64,000 nucleotides of DNA, taken from Adineta ricciae (taxonomy: Eukaryota > Rotifera > Eurotatoria > Adinetida > Adinetidae). A program made the position numbers and the translations under genes. The stretch lies in the NCBI GenBank assembly GCA_905250025.1, contig CAJNOJ010000022.1, positions 632,311-696,310 of the forward strand, given 5' to 3'. Of the stretch, positions 40,748 to 55,396 are shown one piece after another; position 1 is the stretch's first letter, and every line of letters begins with the position of its first letter. The notes beneath the pieces were generated by a model. The model was not told the origin of the DNA. It saw only the letters and a list, made by a program, of their open reading frames with translations, and did not search any database.

Positions 40748-43631
40748 ATGTTCTTGAAGACTTTATGTATTGTCATATCGTTTCTAACGGTATCGGCCCA
40801 TGCCCGCCTCATAGATGACGTACCGAATTTACGTGGGAATTATTATATGCCAATTCCAGGCAATGGTAATCAATATGTATTCAACATTGATTGGTCATAT
40901 TCTCTCGATGAATACGTTGTTACTGTTACCGGACAATCGTTAGCTTGGGCTACTGCGACATTAAGCATAGTTAATGATACTTCAGTTAACCTACTCTGTG
41001 ATAATGGCATTAGTATATCGGGTGTTATAAGCTACTCGACAGATTTACCGACAATTTGCTGGCCGACGTTCAAAGATTTTACCTGTTGGAAACATCTTCT
41101 TTCGAATATAACACGAATTCATGTGATTAATATGTAAATAAATTATTTCCTTGTCTTATAATCGACATGAAACTCAACAATTCGTTTGAATTCTCTTTAG
41201 GAATCATTTAGATGTCGGCTACAATGGCATTCCCATGACTGGTTTCATAAACAACATTCTAAATATCTATTTCCATCAATACTTTCCTCGTGCCGCTCTT
41301 CTAGCCGAACAAATTCGTCAAATATCTCCTGAAGATACATTCGTATATACAACTCATCCTTGGTTACTCAGTATGTTTTTCGATTGTCCATCAGATTTTG
41401 TGCTCGCTGGTATTCAACTGAAATGTCCATCGAATAAAGAAATGCAATTGATTGAACGAGCTATACGAACAGGTGCAATCACCTGGCATGCTGGCGCGAT
41501 GAATATGCAATATGAATGGATGGATGAACGAGCATTAAATTATTCGTTAGATCTATCAGTGTCATTGGCAAAACGTTTTAATGTTCCTGTTCCATGTGTA
41601 GTCAGTGTTCGCGATGTTCCAGGTGTTCCGATTGCGATTCTCAGATCGTTAAATCAATATTTTTCGCAGTATTGTTCGTTCAAACCTATGGTCACCGTTG
41701 GAGTTAACCCTGGTAAATAGAAATTTGAAGTATTCTTCCAAAAATTCAAATTTATTTTAGCGGTTACTGATGTCGATATTCCCAATGGTTTATTTCGCTG
41801 GGGAACAAGTGATGATTTAAGTATATTGGCAACATGGCATGTATATGGTTCGCACATACTCGAAAAATTCGTGTATAAATCATAAATTTCAGGCTATCCA
41901 AACAATCCTGGCTCGACATTTGGTAATCCTGGTGGTTTATCGATTGACGATATTGTCATCGTACCCGAAACAGGTGTTGGTTTGGCATTCGCATTCCGTA
42001 CAGATAATCAAGGTAATATGGCCGACTTCTATACGATTGTGAACACACACAATGCAAGTTTCTAGGTCCACCAATGTCTGTTGCTGAAATTCGTCAAAAT
42101 CATGAAATCATTCGGCAATCATATCCAAGTGCTCGAATCATCTCGTCGTCATTTCAACATTTTCTGGAAGATGTTGCTGGCGTTGCACCAGAATTAGAAC
42201 TATTCGATCGTGATATATCCGATTCATGGTTACAAGGTATCGGTTCAGATCCAAAACGTGTTCAACAATATCAAGCATTGCAAAGAGCATTGGCAACATG
42301 CTTCGATCGTAAACTATGTTCAACAGATGATGATCAATTGAAAAGTGCAAGTCGATATCTTGTTAAAATTCCAGGTACGAGTCAGTAATCTTCTTTCAAT
42401 GAAATATTCTCAATTTTTTATTTAGAACACACATGGGGTTTGCCGTCAGTATACGATCAAATTAACTGGAGTAACAAACAATTTGAAGTAGTGGTTAATA
42501 CAGCCCAATCGTACAATAATTGTCGATCAGCATGGCTTGAACAACGAGCATTTTTCGACGTATACTTAAAAGCTGTTCAAGATCATCCACTTCATAATAT
42601 AATTCAAGAGGAACTTCGTTTAGCCTTTGACAATGTCAAACGCCCTAATCTAGATGATTTCAAAACTGTTTCACCGACGGAAACATTCGTTCTATTTCGC
42701 AAATCAGCAAATCCAATTACTGTTTCATTCGACAAAAATCTCGGTTCCATCTCCAATCTATCCCGAAGCGAAACAATCTATTGGACTGATGAAAATTCTC
42801 AATTAGGAACCTATGTTTACATAACCTACAATGAAACAGACTTTATCCAATTGTCAAATACATATGGCAATCCAGGTATGATACTTCGAACTCGATGTAT
42901 GGATGAATCAATTATGTATATTTAGGTTATGATAAACCAAATTCGACGGTTAATGCAAATCCCGATTCACGCATTTGGTTACCATCACTGAAACGATTCT
43001 TTCGATCCCGTAACGATGAAAATGTCTTTCTCGCTCTATTAAATCTCGACAACGAAGCTGTAGCTACTTATGGTGGTTTCAATGAAACATGGTTATTGTA
43101 TAAGTTCATCGACGAAACATCATTTAGTCTCGAGTGGCTTGGTTTAGATAAGACAGCAACACGACTTGCCGAAGCATCAATGGTGAAATTTCTACTTCCG
43201 AATCAACCATCATGCTCGCTAATCCAATACGATACTGAAGTTGATGTTCAACAAGCCGCAACAAAATCGTCATACTATCAACGAGGCGTCGATGCTTTTT
43301 CATGTCAGGCAAGCTTGTCATCGAAATGTTTTGTCACCCTCAATGTTAAATCATTGGATGCACCCATAGGTCTGTTGAAATTTTCATTTCTCCTCGCTCA
43401 AGTTTCTTTTTTCTGTCGTTCCGAATTTCAGCTTGTCCAATCCTGAAAGGTAAAGAACCAACAGCCCTTCCATTTCCAGCACCTGGCAATTCTCCACCAT
43501 TGGACGGAATGGCTTACAATTTACATAATAATGTTTGGGATACGAACTATATTTTCTGGTATCCATTAGTTTCAGGTGACGAATCATGGCGCGCTCGATT
43601 TATAGTCACATTTGATGGATCATGTAGTTAA
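40748..43631 (+). CDS. Secreted GH38-like (DUF5054-type) glycoside hydrolase family protein
   Basis: Signal peptide MFLKTLCIVISFLTVSAHA. Multi-exon gene: exon 1 40748 to ~41136, then exons to the TAA at 43629-43631, all joined in phase. The start of the hydrolase-like domain has NHLDVGYNG (~41205), the counterpart of the metal-binding His-x-Asp of GH38 mannosidases. Further motifs are ITWHAGAMNMQYEWMDERAL, PCVVSVRDVPGVP, FRWGTSDDLSILATW, HVYGYPNNPGS and EHTWGLPSVYDQINW, followed by a C-terminal beta-rich part. Several N-glycosylation sites are present. From memory this resembles the DUF5054 branch of GH38-like proteins. Activity and substrate are not established. One splice (intron from ~41847, donor GTTCGC) was chosen to keep the frame. 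Confidence 0.75.
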
Positions 43632-43923
43632 ATCATTCGACTTCTTATCAAAACACGTAGTGATACATTTATTCTTTCATTCTTGTTGTAATTTATTTCA
43701 TTTATTCTGTGAACAGTAGTTTGTTTTCGACATGCTTTCAATAAACGAATCAATAATAGCAAAAGGAATTAGTGTCATCTATATCTCATTGATTTTGTTT
43801 TCTTTCATTCGGAGACTTAAAAATCATATCGAATATCTCTTCATGATTTTCGATTGGATAGAATGAAAGAATTTTCGATATATTTTCTTTGCCACGTGCT
43901 ACTTTTCTCATTAAATTTTTACT

Positions 43924-45674
<1,751 letters not shown>

Positions 45675-45715
45675 AATGACGATAGCATTTCTTTCTCTTT
45701 GTATGTTTTGCTATT

Positions 45716-46330
45716 CTATTTGGAATAAAGTGACGCGTCCGTAGAAGAAGATAAATGACTTTTTCGTGTTCGTTCATGATCATCTTCACATAAAATTTGA
45801 TTATTATATAAGAAATATCGATCACCAACACAAAATCTAGAACATTTTCCTTTATCTTCAAATCTGACGACAAAAATCCACTTACTTTTGTTGACATTCA
45901 TAACACGAAAAGCAATTCAGATGATAAACAAGTTCACCACAGCGCATTACTAAATCAAATGCCGGAACTACAAAACATATTAGATTTGAATCCAAAAACA
46001 TTCTATATCTCCTTACTTAGTCGTTGACAACTCGCACAATGACCAGTCATCCCAAACAATCGTAGATAATCGCGTTTACAAAGTATCAAATTTGCTTTGA
46101 GATATAATGTCGAGCCCGTTTCGCCAAGACGACAATCGCAACAAGCACATTTCAAACAGTCTTCATGCCACATCTTATCCAATGCTAAATGACCGTGAAG
46201 AAAGAGAAATGACTGAATTTGAGAATGAATTAGTGTTCGTACCTTGCAGCATATAGCGATCATTAATAATTTGGTTGCAATTAGCACAGATATAACTTTT
46301 ATTTGTCGAGAGATTGTTTGTATTAGTCAT
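45716..46330 (-). CDS. LMO: LIM-only protein (LMO-like, two LIM domains)
   Basis: Exons 46330-46243, 46184-46017, 45967-45886 and 45836-45716; 152 residues. LIM1 runs from [14 protein letters not shown] through [12 protein letters not shown] to [16 protein letters not shown]2 runs from [18 protein letters not shown] through [13 protein letters not shown] to [10 protein letters not shown]. The IPA.ELVMR.. junction and the 18-residue spacing in LIM2 match LMO4 and fix the last intron at 49 nt (45837-45885). LMO proteins are nuclear adaptors that join LDB1 to bHLH or GATA factors. The start at 46330 is the first in-frame ATG of the LIM1 exon; an upstream coding exon cannot be excluded. Confidence 0.88.
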
Positions 46331-49300
46331 TTGCAAGAAGCAGAAATGACAGAGATGAAATCTCGATTTGTCTGAAAAGAAAAAGAAGAAAATTTGATTA
46401 AACTGGTAGACAAAGCAGCGAAAGAGAGAGAGAGAGAGAGAGAGAGAGAAGAAGAAAAAAAGAATAAATGATGGCATTCAGAGGGGGTCCTGTTTTTAAT
46501 TAAAATAAGTGTGTATAGGTGTGAGGATTCCATCACGGTCAATTAAGAAAAAAAAAGAAGAAGAATGAACCATCTGTCGCACATAGTATATTCCAGTGAA
46601 CATTTCAATTTCTCTCTCTTCCTATAAATGATGACAGTAGAGAAAATAAAAAAAAAAGGTAATAGAGATGACAAATTCATCTGTCACTTTCATTTTATTT
46701 TATATCTTTCAGATATACGATCAGCATGTCCTATGGATCATTGTGTCGGCCATATTGTCATCTCATCCAATTTCTGCTGCTGCTGCCGTTACTTCTTCGT
46801 TTTCCTTTTCCCTCAATTCTCATGAGGCATATTCTCTTTTCTTCTTCTTTCGAACAACTAATTAGAAAGAAAAGCACAATGATGGGCAAACGATGATAAC
46901 TGCACCGTATGTGAATGTTATGCCGGAGAGAAATTGGAAACGACGTCCATCAATGACAGAAGTACCGGGAGCAGAAGTTCGAATGGATAGCAAAGAAAGA
47001 TAATTCATTCTCACAAACCAATTAACGATTAGATTGAAGAACTAGAAAGATGATTACTTATTGCCTTTTAACAGCAGACGTGCGTGTGTAAAAGAAGATG
47101 AACGAGACGCGTGCTACACGCAAGAAAACTAACAGGCTAATTTTCATTAGAATATCAGCGAAATAAACTCGACAGCAGCTGGTCAAGTTCAATTGGATTT
47201 TTAATCAATGCAGAACATGTGAACAGGAATGCAAAAATAATTGATTAAGAAGTTAACAAATTTGCTCATTTAAGTAAAAGATATCATGCATGAGTCATCC
47301 ATTGCACGTTTTTCGGGAAAAAGCTTTTGACATTGATACTGTCATCAAATCGACTATTCAGATATTCGATATAATGTACGTGAAGTTGGCAAGAGATTTG
47401 AGACTTTTGGAAATGTATTCGTTTCACACGATATGTCACTTGTCCTTCGTTATGGAATAGGTAAGCGAGCTCTATCGACTTATTTTAGAGTATGTGTCGC
47501 ATCTAAAATCGATTTTACTGAACTCTAATTGGAAAACTATCGGATGCTATATTATTTGATACCTATAGGTAAATAAACGTGCCTTATATGCTTCTGAAAG
47601 TTATTTGTAAACACGGTATAGAGATCACACGAATACTTGTATTCAACACAAAGTGCTAAAACTTAATAAATATCGAATAGATTTATCGTTAAAAGCATTG
47701 ATTTCGGTTGAGTTATCAATGTGTGATTCAAGCACTAAAATGAGCACAAGTATCAAGCGAGAAAAAGACTCATAAATTAAAATTGCGATTCAGTGGCAAT
47801 GTCTTATTACTCGTTTTCCAGTGTCTCACGGGTTAGCTTAACATTTTATTATAATATTTTGTGGTATATGAACTTGAAGGCGCGCTGAAGTGCGATGGGT
47901 AAAACTGTACATCAATACTTATTTCTCTCCTTCATGAAAGACATGAAAAACTTACGAGTACACGTTACGATCCAGTGAATATTTTCGCAAAAATGCTTGA
48001 GCACTGACTGAGAGACGAAACAAATTTTATTTTTTTAAGGCAATCGCTATTACGCGTTTCATACTTTTGATCCCGTAGGAATTGCGCTAATGAATTTCTT
48101 GAAGTAGCCAGATATTCCACTTTCCAAGAAAAGTTTAGGAGGGGAACAAAGTCCAAGGTTAAAAGATTAATATTGCGTCTATCAACTTGTCATTGTCGGA
48201 GAAAAGCAGAGTGGTCTCGTTCTATTACTGTCCTCTCGCTGTTAGTGAAAACAGTCTTGTTCACATTCATGTTCATAAGATATACATTTGTACGGATCTT
48301 GAGATCGAAGACTACATATATTCATACCTAAAAACTATCATAACACCTGTTTCTTTACTCCATTCCATCGGATTGAGAAGCGTGTGTATTGAGTCACCGT
48401 TTAAGACGAAGAAACTACGTTACAGGTTTTATATTGAATGTAAAAACTTATTAAATACGAATCAAATATGGACAATCAGGAAATAGAGTCGTCACCACAC
48501 CTCATTTTCTGTTGATAAGCTTGCACAAAGCTTCCTTTAATATCAGATGTTAGAAACAGCAAAGCCCTGTTCTTATCTGATATTTAATCGTGATCCAACG
48601 GCTATTATGATCACAACCTGTCGAAAAAAATTTTTCTGCAGCCATCATATATACATAACCATCATATTCGAAGAGATTTTCGATAGTTTATTGCAATGTG
48701 TAGTTTCAGTATTGGAGAGGTAAATGAGTCGAAGCGGCGAACCGTACTGGTTTATTTCACTAAACTGAAACAAGTGATTGATATAGGAGTAAAGTACGAA
48801 CTGGTAAAATATTATCGAAATGTGAATCAAGATGGAACAGTTCGTCTAACCAGAACTATCAATGTATTCAATGTTAGACAATATGGAGCAGATAAACAGA
48901 AATACACTTACATCATATGACTAACAGTAACTATCTGCAATGAATAAATATCAAGAGTTTCAGAAGCATAATTCTATGCCGGTCTGACATTCATAGACAT
49001 CAAATGTCGTTGTCCGCGGTCATGAAAGCACGTAACTCGTTTTTTTAAGACAATGATTTCCGCTTGTAACTAATTGTACCGTTGTACTTGAACTGGTGTC
49101 GAATCATCGAATGGCACTGTTATGAGCTGATCCAATTGAAACACCTTCCTAACAACATCGAAAGTTAAATGGTTTTTCTAAAGAAAACAAATAAGAGAAC
49201 AACGATAAATCAGATATCATCGAACAGTAGGAATCAATATTAAACGTGGACGTGGATCAGGAGAAGAAATCACCACTTCAGAAGAAAAACCAGCGATTTT

Positions 49301-50083
49301 GTGTTTTAATACTATGTGTGTGCAACTTTTATACAATCGACGTCTTTGTTAACTATTTCTCTTTGAGGAGTAGCGTACTTTTGTAGCGACAGAAAAGAAA
49401 ATATAAAACAGACGATATCGGTCACTGGTTCCTTCAGTTAAATTCTAAACGGAAAATATACGCTTTTGTGAGCGATACTATTTGTGAAAGGAAAATGACC
49501 GCTACGTTGTTTACTAGTGCGTCATTTATTTATATCTTCTCTCTACTTTTATCTACCACATGCTACATACGATCATTTTCTTTTGATTTGTCCATATACA
49601 AAGCAAAGTCAATTTATTTAATTCGATGAAAATTTGCTAAGAAGTGTTAGAATCTCCAATACAGAAATCCATCAGAAGTTTATCAAATGCCAGATTCTAA
49701 CTGGAGTCTATCGAGTGAAGGCAAGTTTGGATGTAGTACACATTTTAGAACGCGTCTGCATAAGAAATCGATGCTTGAAAGGTATAATGCAACATGTGAA
49801 TCGTCAGAGCTAGTTGAGTTCTACCTGTTGCATGACAAAGGACAAGTGACATATTGTGTGAAGCAAATGCGTTTATGGGAAACTCATCTCTCTCGCCAAC
49901 TTCAAGTACATATATTGGAATTATTCTTTGTACTTGATTTCACAAGCCAAACAATATTTTCCCACTTGTACCATGACGCACTCTGAATAATGTTATTACG
50001 TAATAACACCGAAATCACAGGAATATAAAAGTCGTTCGTATGTTATTTCATTTATGTTAGTATCATTTACGTTAAAAAAGTAA
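46331..50083. other. Gene-poor region between LMO and ERI
   Basis: About 3.7 kb. It has an AG microsatellite and several medium open frames (for example 48187-48486, 48696-48920, 49687-49986) without recognisable domains. A short protein-like frame near 47355-47463 (VREVGKRFETFGNVF) ends at a GTAAG and may be a chance or decayed exon. The 5' part probably holds the LMO promoter. Confidence 0.5.
46423..46449. repeat. (AG)n microsatellite
   Basis: About thirteen uninterrupted AG units upstream of the LMO start (CT on the coding strand). Confidence 0.95.
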
Positions 50084-50761
50084 ATGGCGTCAGCGTCGAC
50101 TAGTTCTATACAACGGCAAAAGTACGATTATTTTCTTGTTTTGGACTTTGAAGCAACATGTGATAACAAAAGCAAACTTGATCAAAATGAAATCATTGAA
50201 TTTCCAGTGTTAAAAATCAGTGGTCGTACATTTGAATGTGAATCAATATTTCATACATGTGAGTTCGATTTTGTTTTTAAATAACTCTTTGAACGTTATT
50301 TTCTGTCAGATGTCACCCCTACATTGAACCCACAATTAACCAAATTCTGTACAGAATTGACTGGTATAACTCAAAGTCAAGTAACTAATCAACCAGTTCT
50401 CGCTGATGTTCTCCAAAGTTTTGAAGAATGGTTGAGAGAAGAAAATCTGCTCAATCCAAATGTGAATTTTATTTTTGTTACTTGTGGCGATTGGGATTTA
50501 TTTACCATGTTACCAAGTCAATGTACTCATTTCAATCTCCAACGTGCGGCTTATTTTGATCGATGGATCAACATTAAGAAATCATTTAAGAGAGTGACAG
50601 GTAAATTCGCAAATAGTGGCATGATGGGTATGCTGAATGACCTTCATATACAACATCAAGGAAGACATCATAGTGGCATTGATGATTGTAAAAATATCGC
50701 TGCGATTTTAAAAGCATTGGCTGAACGTGGACATGTTTTTGAGGAGAACAGAAAGAAATAA
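50084..50761 (+). CDS. ERI-type DEDDh 3'-5' exoribonuclease
   Basis: Exons 50084-50258 and 50310-50761; 208 residues. DEDDh motifs: Exo I YFLVLDFEATC, Exo II TCGDWDLFTML and Exo III HHSGIDDCKNIAAI. The segments EIIEFPVL, TLNPQLTKFCTELTGIT and the Exo III region match the ERI1/ERI2/ERI3 (and Snipper) group. The N-terminal SAP domain of ERI1 is absent, so it is nearer ERI3/Snipper by length. Family members trim histone mRNA, 5.8S rRNA 3' ends or small RNAs. Which substrate applies here is unknown. An AATAAA-like signal follows the stop at ~50772. Confidence 0.9.
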
Positions 50762-51322
50762 ATATTTTGATGAATAAAATCTGGAGGAAAGATTTAATTC
50801 GAAGAAAATCTCATAGATGAATAAGTTTTACTTAAATTCACAAACATTGTTTTATTGCGTTGTGACTCGAGTGAATGTTAAGGTATTGACCACACTCTAA
50901 ACAAATTTTATTCTCGAATGATTTATTAAGCTGTAACTACGGTGATTTACCTACATCAATCTTATGTATACACTGTTCGTGAAAAAATGCAGCGAAAGTG
51001 TAGTCTTAATCTCATAAAACAATGCTACAACAACAATAGCAATACGAACAACCGAGCGATAAAGGGTAAACGAGTTAGAAATTGATAGAATAAACACAAT
51101 CACACTAATCCTCAAGACAATACTATCAAGCGATCGAATAGTAAAAGCTTCCGTTCTCTTTCTTTTCGTCTATTTTTACGTCAAATTTTGACCGATTTAT
51201 ATCTTTAATCGGCGTTTCGTTCATGTTTCATCATTATTCTAATCGAAATCGAAGCCATTTTATATAATGTTGTATACAGTTTAAAATTATTGATCTTGAT
51301 CAGAACACAATAACGCATCATA
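50762..51322. other. Intergenic region, ERI to chitinase
   Basis: Contains the ERI polyadenylation signal and presumably the chitinase promoter. Nothing else is recognised. Confidence 0.5.
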
Positions 51323-54300
51323 ATGCTTCTCACCAGATCTTTTCTATTCATATGCTTTATCAAAAGTAATTTTTTCGTTTCTCTTTACTATAATCAATAA
51401 GCTACTTGACAATTTAGTTTCGATTCTTCTCGCTGCTGAACAAAAATTCAAAATTGTCTGTTACTTCGCTAATTGGGGTAAGTCGTTACCCTCGCTATTC
51501 CTTCGTGATTTGAACATAGGTGAGATTTTGCAGCGGTAAAACGTCCCGGTGGAGGCTCAATGACCCCTGAAGATATTGATCCGTGTCTATGTACCCATGT
51601 TATCTATGCTTTTTCGGAAATGGATAATAATCAGTTAACACCCATGGAAAAACATGATCTGAAAGATGGAAATCAACCAGGTAGCGTTTAATAGTACGTT
51701 AAAATGAACAATCAGATCTTTTGGTTCTTTTAAGGTTTTTTTGAACGATTTAATGCTTGGAAGAGTGTAAACAAGAATTTAAAAACGCTATTAGCTGTTG
51801 GTGGTTGGGTACGATACGATAGAGAGAGAAGATAGTATTTGTAGAGTTTGCTCCATTTCTTTGTAGGATATGGGAATGAAGGATTTCGCAGGTAAGATAA
51901 TATTCATAGTAAACGATAGCAGCATGCTGCCTTCTCTGATCATTCTCACTTTATCGAATGAATGTTATAAGGTATTGTGAAGTCGGAAAAGACAATGGTG
52001 AAATTCGCTGAATCAGCTATAAAGTATCTACGAAAGCATAAATTCGACGGTCTTGATCTGGGTGAGTAGTTAACTCAAAAAATTGGTCAGAAAAAAAGAA
52101 GTTTTTCTTTACTTTTTCAGATTTTGAATATCCAGGTAAGAATCTATCGATGAATAGAATATTTTGCATATCTCAGCATACGACGAATAGGAGTTGACTG
52201 GCGAGACAGTCCCAAAGAAGATAAACAGAAGTTTACGAGAATGTGTGAAGTAAGGATAGTACTTAGAAATAGTGAAATTTTCAAATTTTACGCTTAGATT
52301 TTGTACGAAATGTTCGAAAAAGAAGCGGAAAAAACTGGAAATGAACGTCTTCTTCTGACAGCAGCTGTTGCAGCTGCTAAAGTCAACATCGACAAAGCGT
52401 ATGAAATAGACAAACTCGTTCCGTAAGTAACAAAACACTTTTACTGTAGTAAAAACGCCGAATTATCCACATGTTCTTGATTCGTAGAGTAATTGATTGG
52501 TATGTAGAAAGCAAGTTAGCCACTTGAATTGATCTGTTCTATTGTATAAAAAAAAACAGGTTCAATTTGATGACTTATGACTTTCATGGATCATGGGATC
52601 AGAATCGAGCGCATCATTCATCTTTGAATAGCAAAGATAATGAAAAAGATGATACGATGTACACTGTACGTACTAAGAATGTTGTCGTTCTACAACCTAC
52701 TTAAACAATTTTAGGATTTTGCTGTGAAATATTTTCAAAAATTAGGTATGCCTTCTAATAAGATGATGCTAGGCATCGGTACATATGGACGAGGTGATAC
52801 TCCCGCGATGCCGTATACAGGATTCAAAGGTGAAAGTGGTTTTGTTGCGTATTACGAAGTAAAATAATCGGAGATTAGTATATTGTTTTTGAGCATGAAA
52901 CGTTTGTCTTTAATAGAGCTGTATTCAAATTGTGTGTGAGAATATGAAAGAAACTTGGGATGCTAAACAACTTGTTCCATACATTGCTGGTCCGTATAAT
53001 CAACCAAAAGCAGGCGTGGAGAATGTTCGAAGTATCAAATATAAAGTAAGAGAGCTGTAGATAGATGATGAATATGACGGTTTGTTTGATTTCAAGGCAA
53101 ATTATATCAAACAAAATAATTTGGGCGGTGCAATGATTTGGACACTCGATATGGATGATTTTCGTGGTCAATTTTGTTGTCAGGGCAAATTTCCTCTAAT
53201 TAAAACAATCAAAGCTGTTCTTCATGGACAACTAAAATTGTTGCCAAAGGAGAAAATCTGTTCAACTTGTCCAACGAAAGAATATAAAGGTATGAAGTTC
53301 ACGAAAGATTTGATTTGAAAACAAATGTGGATTTAGACTTTAAACCTAATTCACAATCTCAACCACAAACGACGGCGAAGCCAACCAAGAAGCCAAAGAA
53401 ATCGAAACGTGATGCCGAGGGACCAAGTAGAGTTTGTTTGTTTTCATGGAAAGAGACGATAAGTCAAGTATTTTATTCTTTAGCACCAGAAGATGTGTGT
53501 GAAGAACTGAAAGATGGACAATGGCCAGATCCATCCGATTGTAAAAGTTATTTTCTTTGCCGCGGTGTAGGCAGTCAATGGGGAGAACAAAAACGTGAAA
53601 TGTGCTATGCCGGTAAGATTTCTATTGAAATAAATAACATTGTATGTCCAAGGATCTTTATCACCACCCTAGGTTCCTATTTTGATCCTAATGATAAAAC
53701 ATGTAAATGGGTTGGTGCAGATAAGGTTTGTTATTGTCTTTCTGACTGATATGACTAGAAATTGATTTTTAGATAAATTGTGAAGAACTGATCGAAGGTT
53801 ATGAAAATCCTGTGGCAGGCGTCACTGGAACTCCGGACAATGAGGAAGATGAAGATGAAGATATAACAGGTGACATAGGTACAGTATCAAATAAAAAGAG
53901 TAAAGCAACGTCGTCATCCAGTAAATCAATGGCAATATTGAGTCGATCGATATCTGAATATGATACCTGTGCACCTGAGAAATCGGTTGAATTCGATCCC
54001 GTACAAGGTAATCAAAACATTTCCTTGATTTTTTTGTTTGACGTGACTCGCTTCATCTTCTATAGCATTCTATAGGTATGCTTTGCTACTCTTGCGAAAG
54101 TCCGAAGGAGAACAGCGAATGTCAAATCAGTCCCAATCAGACAACGACGATGATGTGCGAATCGAAACAACACATCTGTTACAGCAAAAAAGTCACAAAC
54201 GGCGTCGGTAAACAAATGATTTGAACGAAATTCTCTCGGTTAATCTTCTCATCGAATAAATCATTTAGGAAAACTAGTACAGTTCATTCGTGGTTGTATA

Positions 54301-54585
54301 ACTCCTCCATCGTCGACGGGCAATCACACTCAACAATCACAATGTCTATCAAACAAAGTCGAAGGAAAAACTATATGCGTGAAATATTGTCCCACCAGCT
54401 TGTGCAACAATCAGGACATAAGGTCGATCGATATTCTGCAAAAGAAATTTCAAACAATTTATTTGTTTCTTTTCCTTTTTTTTAGCGATGGCGCTCCGGC
54501 ACTCATAATCAATCGACTGACATCCGTCGTTTATTACCTTTTGGCACTGGTGTTAGTAATCGTCCGTTCACAAAATCATTGTTGA
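51323..54585 (+). CDS. GH18 chitinase fused to CBM14 and Ly6/uPAR domain with GPI-like tail
   Basis: The signal peptide MLLTRSFLFICFIK spans exons 1-2. The GH18 barrel has KIVCYFANW, RPGGGSMTPEDIDPCLC, LLAVGGW, the catalytic motif FDGLDLDFEYP, LMTYDFHGSW, LGIGTYGRG and GGAMIWTLDMDDFRG. After a Pro/Thr/Lys linker comes a CBM14 (peritrophin-A) chitin-binding domain (~53488-53790) with its six cysteines: VCEEL, DC, LC, MC, TC, NC. An acidic/Ser linker follows, then a ten-cysteine Ly6/uPAR (LU) domain, starting MLCYSCES and ending VKYCPTSLCNN. The C-terminus has small residues (SDGAPA) and a hydrophobic stretch (VVYYLLALVLVIV), consistent with a GPI signal. Exons join in phase, including microexons at 51867-51891, 52121-52135 and 52488-52499. 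Probable role: chitin remodelling at the cell surface or cuticle. Confidence 0.85.
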
Positions 54586-55396
54586 TCATCACATTCTCAT
54601 CAGTTCTTCTACTGTACATTTAAACTATTGAAAATTTGTTTTGTTTCTTATTCGTCTATCGTTTTTTTTTGTTCAAAAATAAATTCGTCATTCATATGTC
54701 AGATGAAAATAGTTGGTAATCGAACAAGTTCGAGAAGATTTGTACAATCTATCACATTTTCTTTCATATGTCAAAAAGAAAGAGAATGTCATTTATCTAA
54801 AGAAACTCATTAACTTTTGTTATTTTATCTTTTTCATTAGTAGACTTTGTGGTTTCAATTCTTTCCTCCCTCGTTTTCTTTCTTAATACACTTTCACTGG
54901 GTAATAGTGAACATTGAGTATGTCAGGAGATTCAACGGTAACCAAGTCTTTCTTCGTTTTCTTTCCGTTCGTTTTTATTTAAAAAAAGTACAAGAAAAAA
55001 CGAACGAAATATGTCCTTTACCTCTTTAAATACATACGTGCGCAAGCCTGTAAAACGGCTGATGATTACCTTTTGGCCTTGTCCCTTTTGTAAGACACTT
55101 CACCTCGCAAACTTCTTCTCCAAGAAAAGAAGAACAAGAAGAAAAAAGAAAAAAAAACTAAAGACGGTCTTTGAATGTAAAAAAAATCTTATACAGTGTC
55201 ATACATTTTCTCTCAAATGTATCTAGTTTATTTCTTTGACAATGATCTGATGTTTTTTTATGACTGTCCTTTCATTTGTCTCTTATGCAAACAGTTTTTA
55301 TTATTATTTATCAAATACGCTATATACTATAGATAATTCATGTGTCTATCACGTTAATAATTATTTTATTCGCTGCTCGAACAAGAAGATTTCAAC
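54586..55396. other. Intergenic region, chitinase to PPxY protein 1
   Basis: Contains an AATAAA (~54678) for the chitinase. The open frames are low-complexity Phe/Lys-rich. No gene is recognised. Confidence 0.5.

Noticed and set aside
45837..45907. A 22-nt GTAAGT...CAG intron in the LMO gene
   Set aside because: A downstream acceptor (TGTTCTAG) gives a 49-nt intron and restores the exact 18-residue LIM2 spacing, so the tiny intron is not needed.
47340..47470. Possible exon (VREVGKRFETFGNVF) as a transposase remnant
   Set aside because: Too short, with no recognisable catalytic motif or terminal repeats; left as unassigned.
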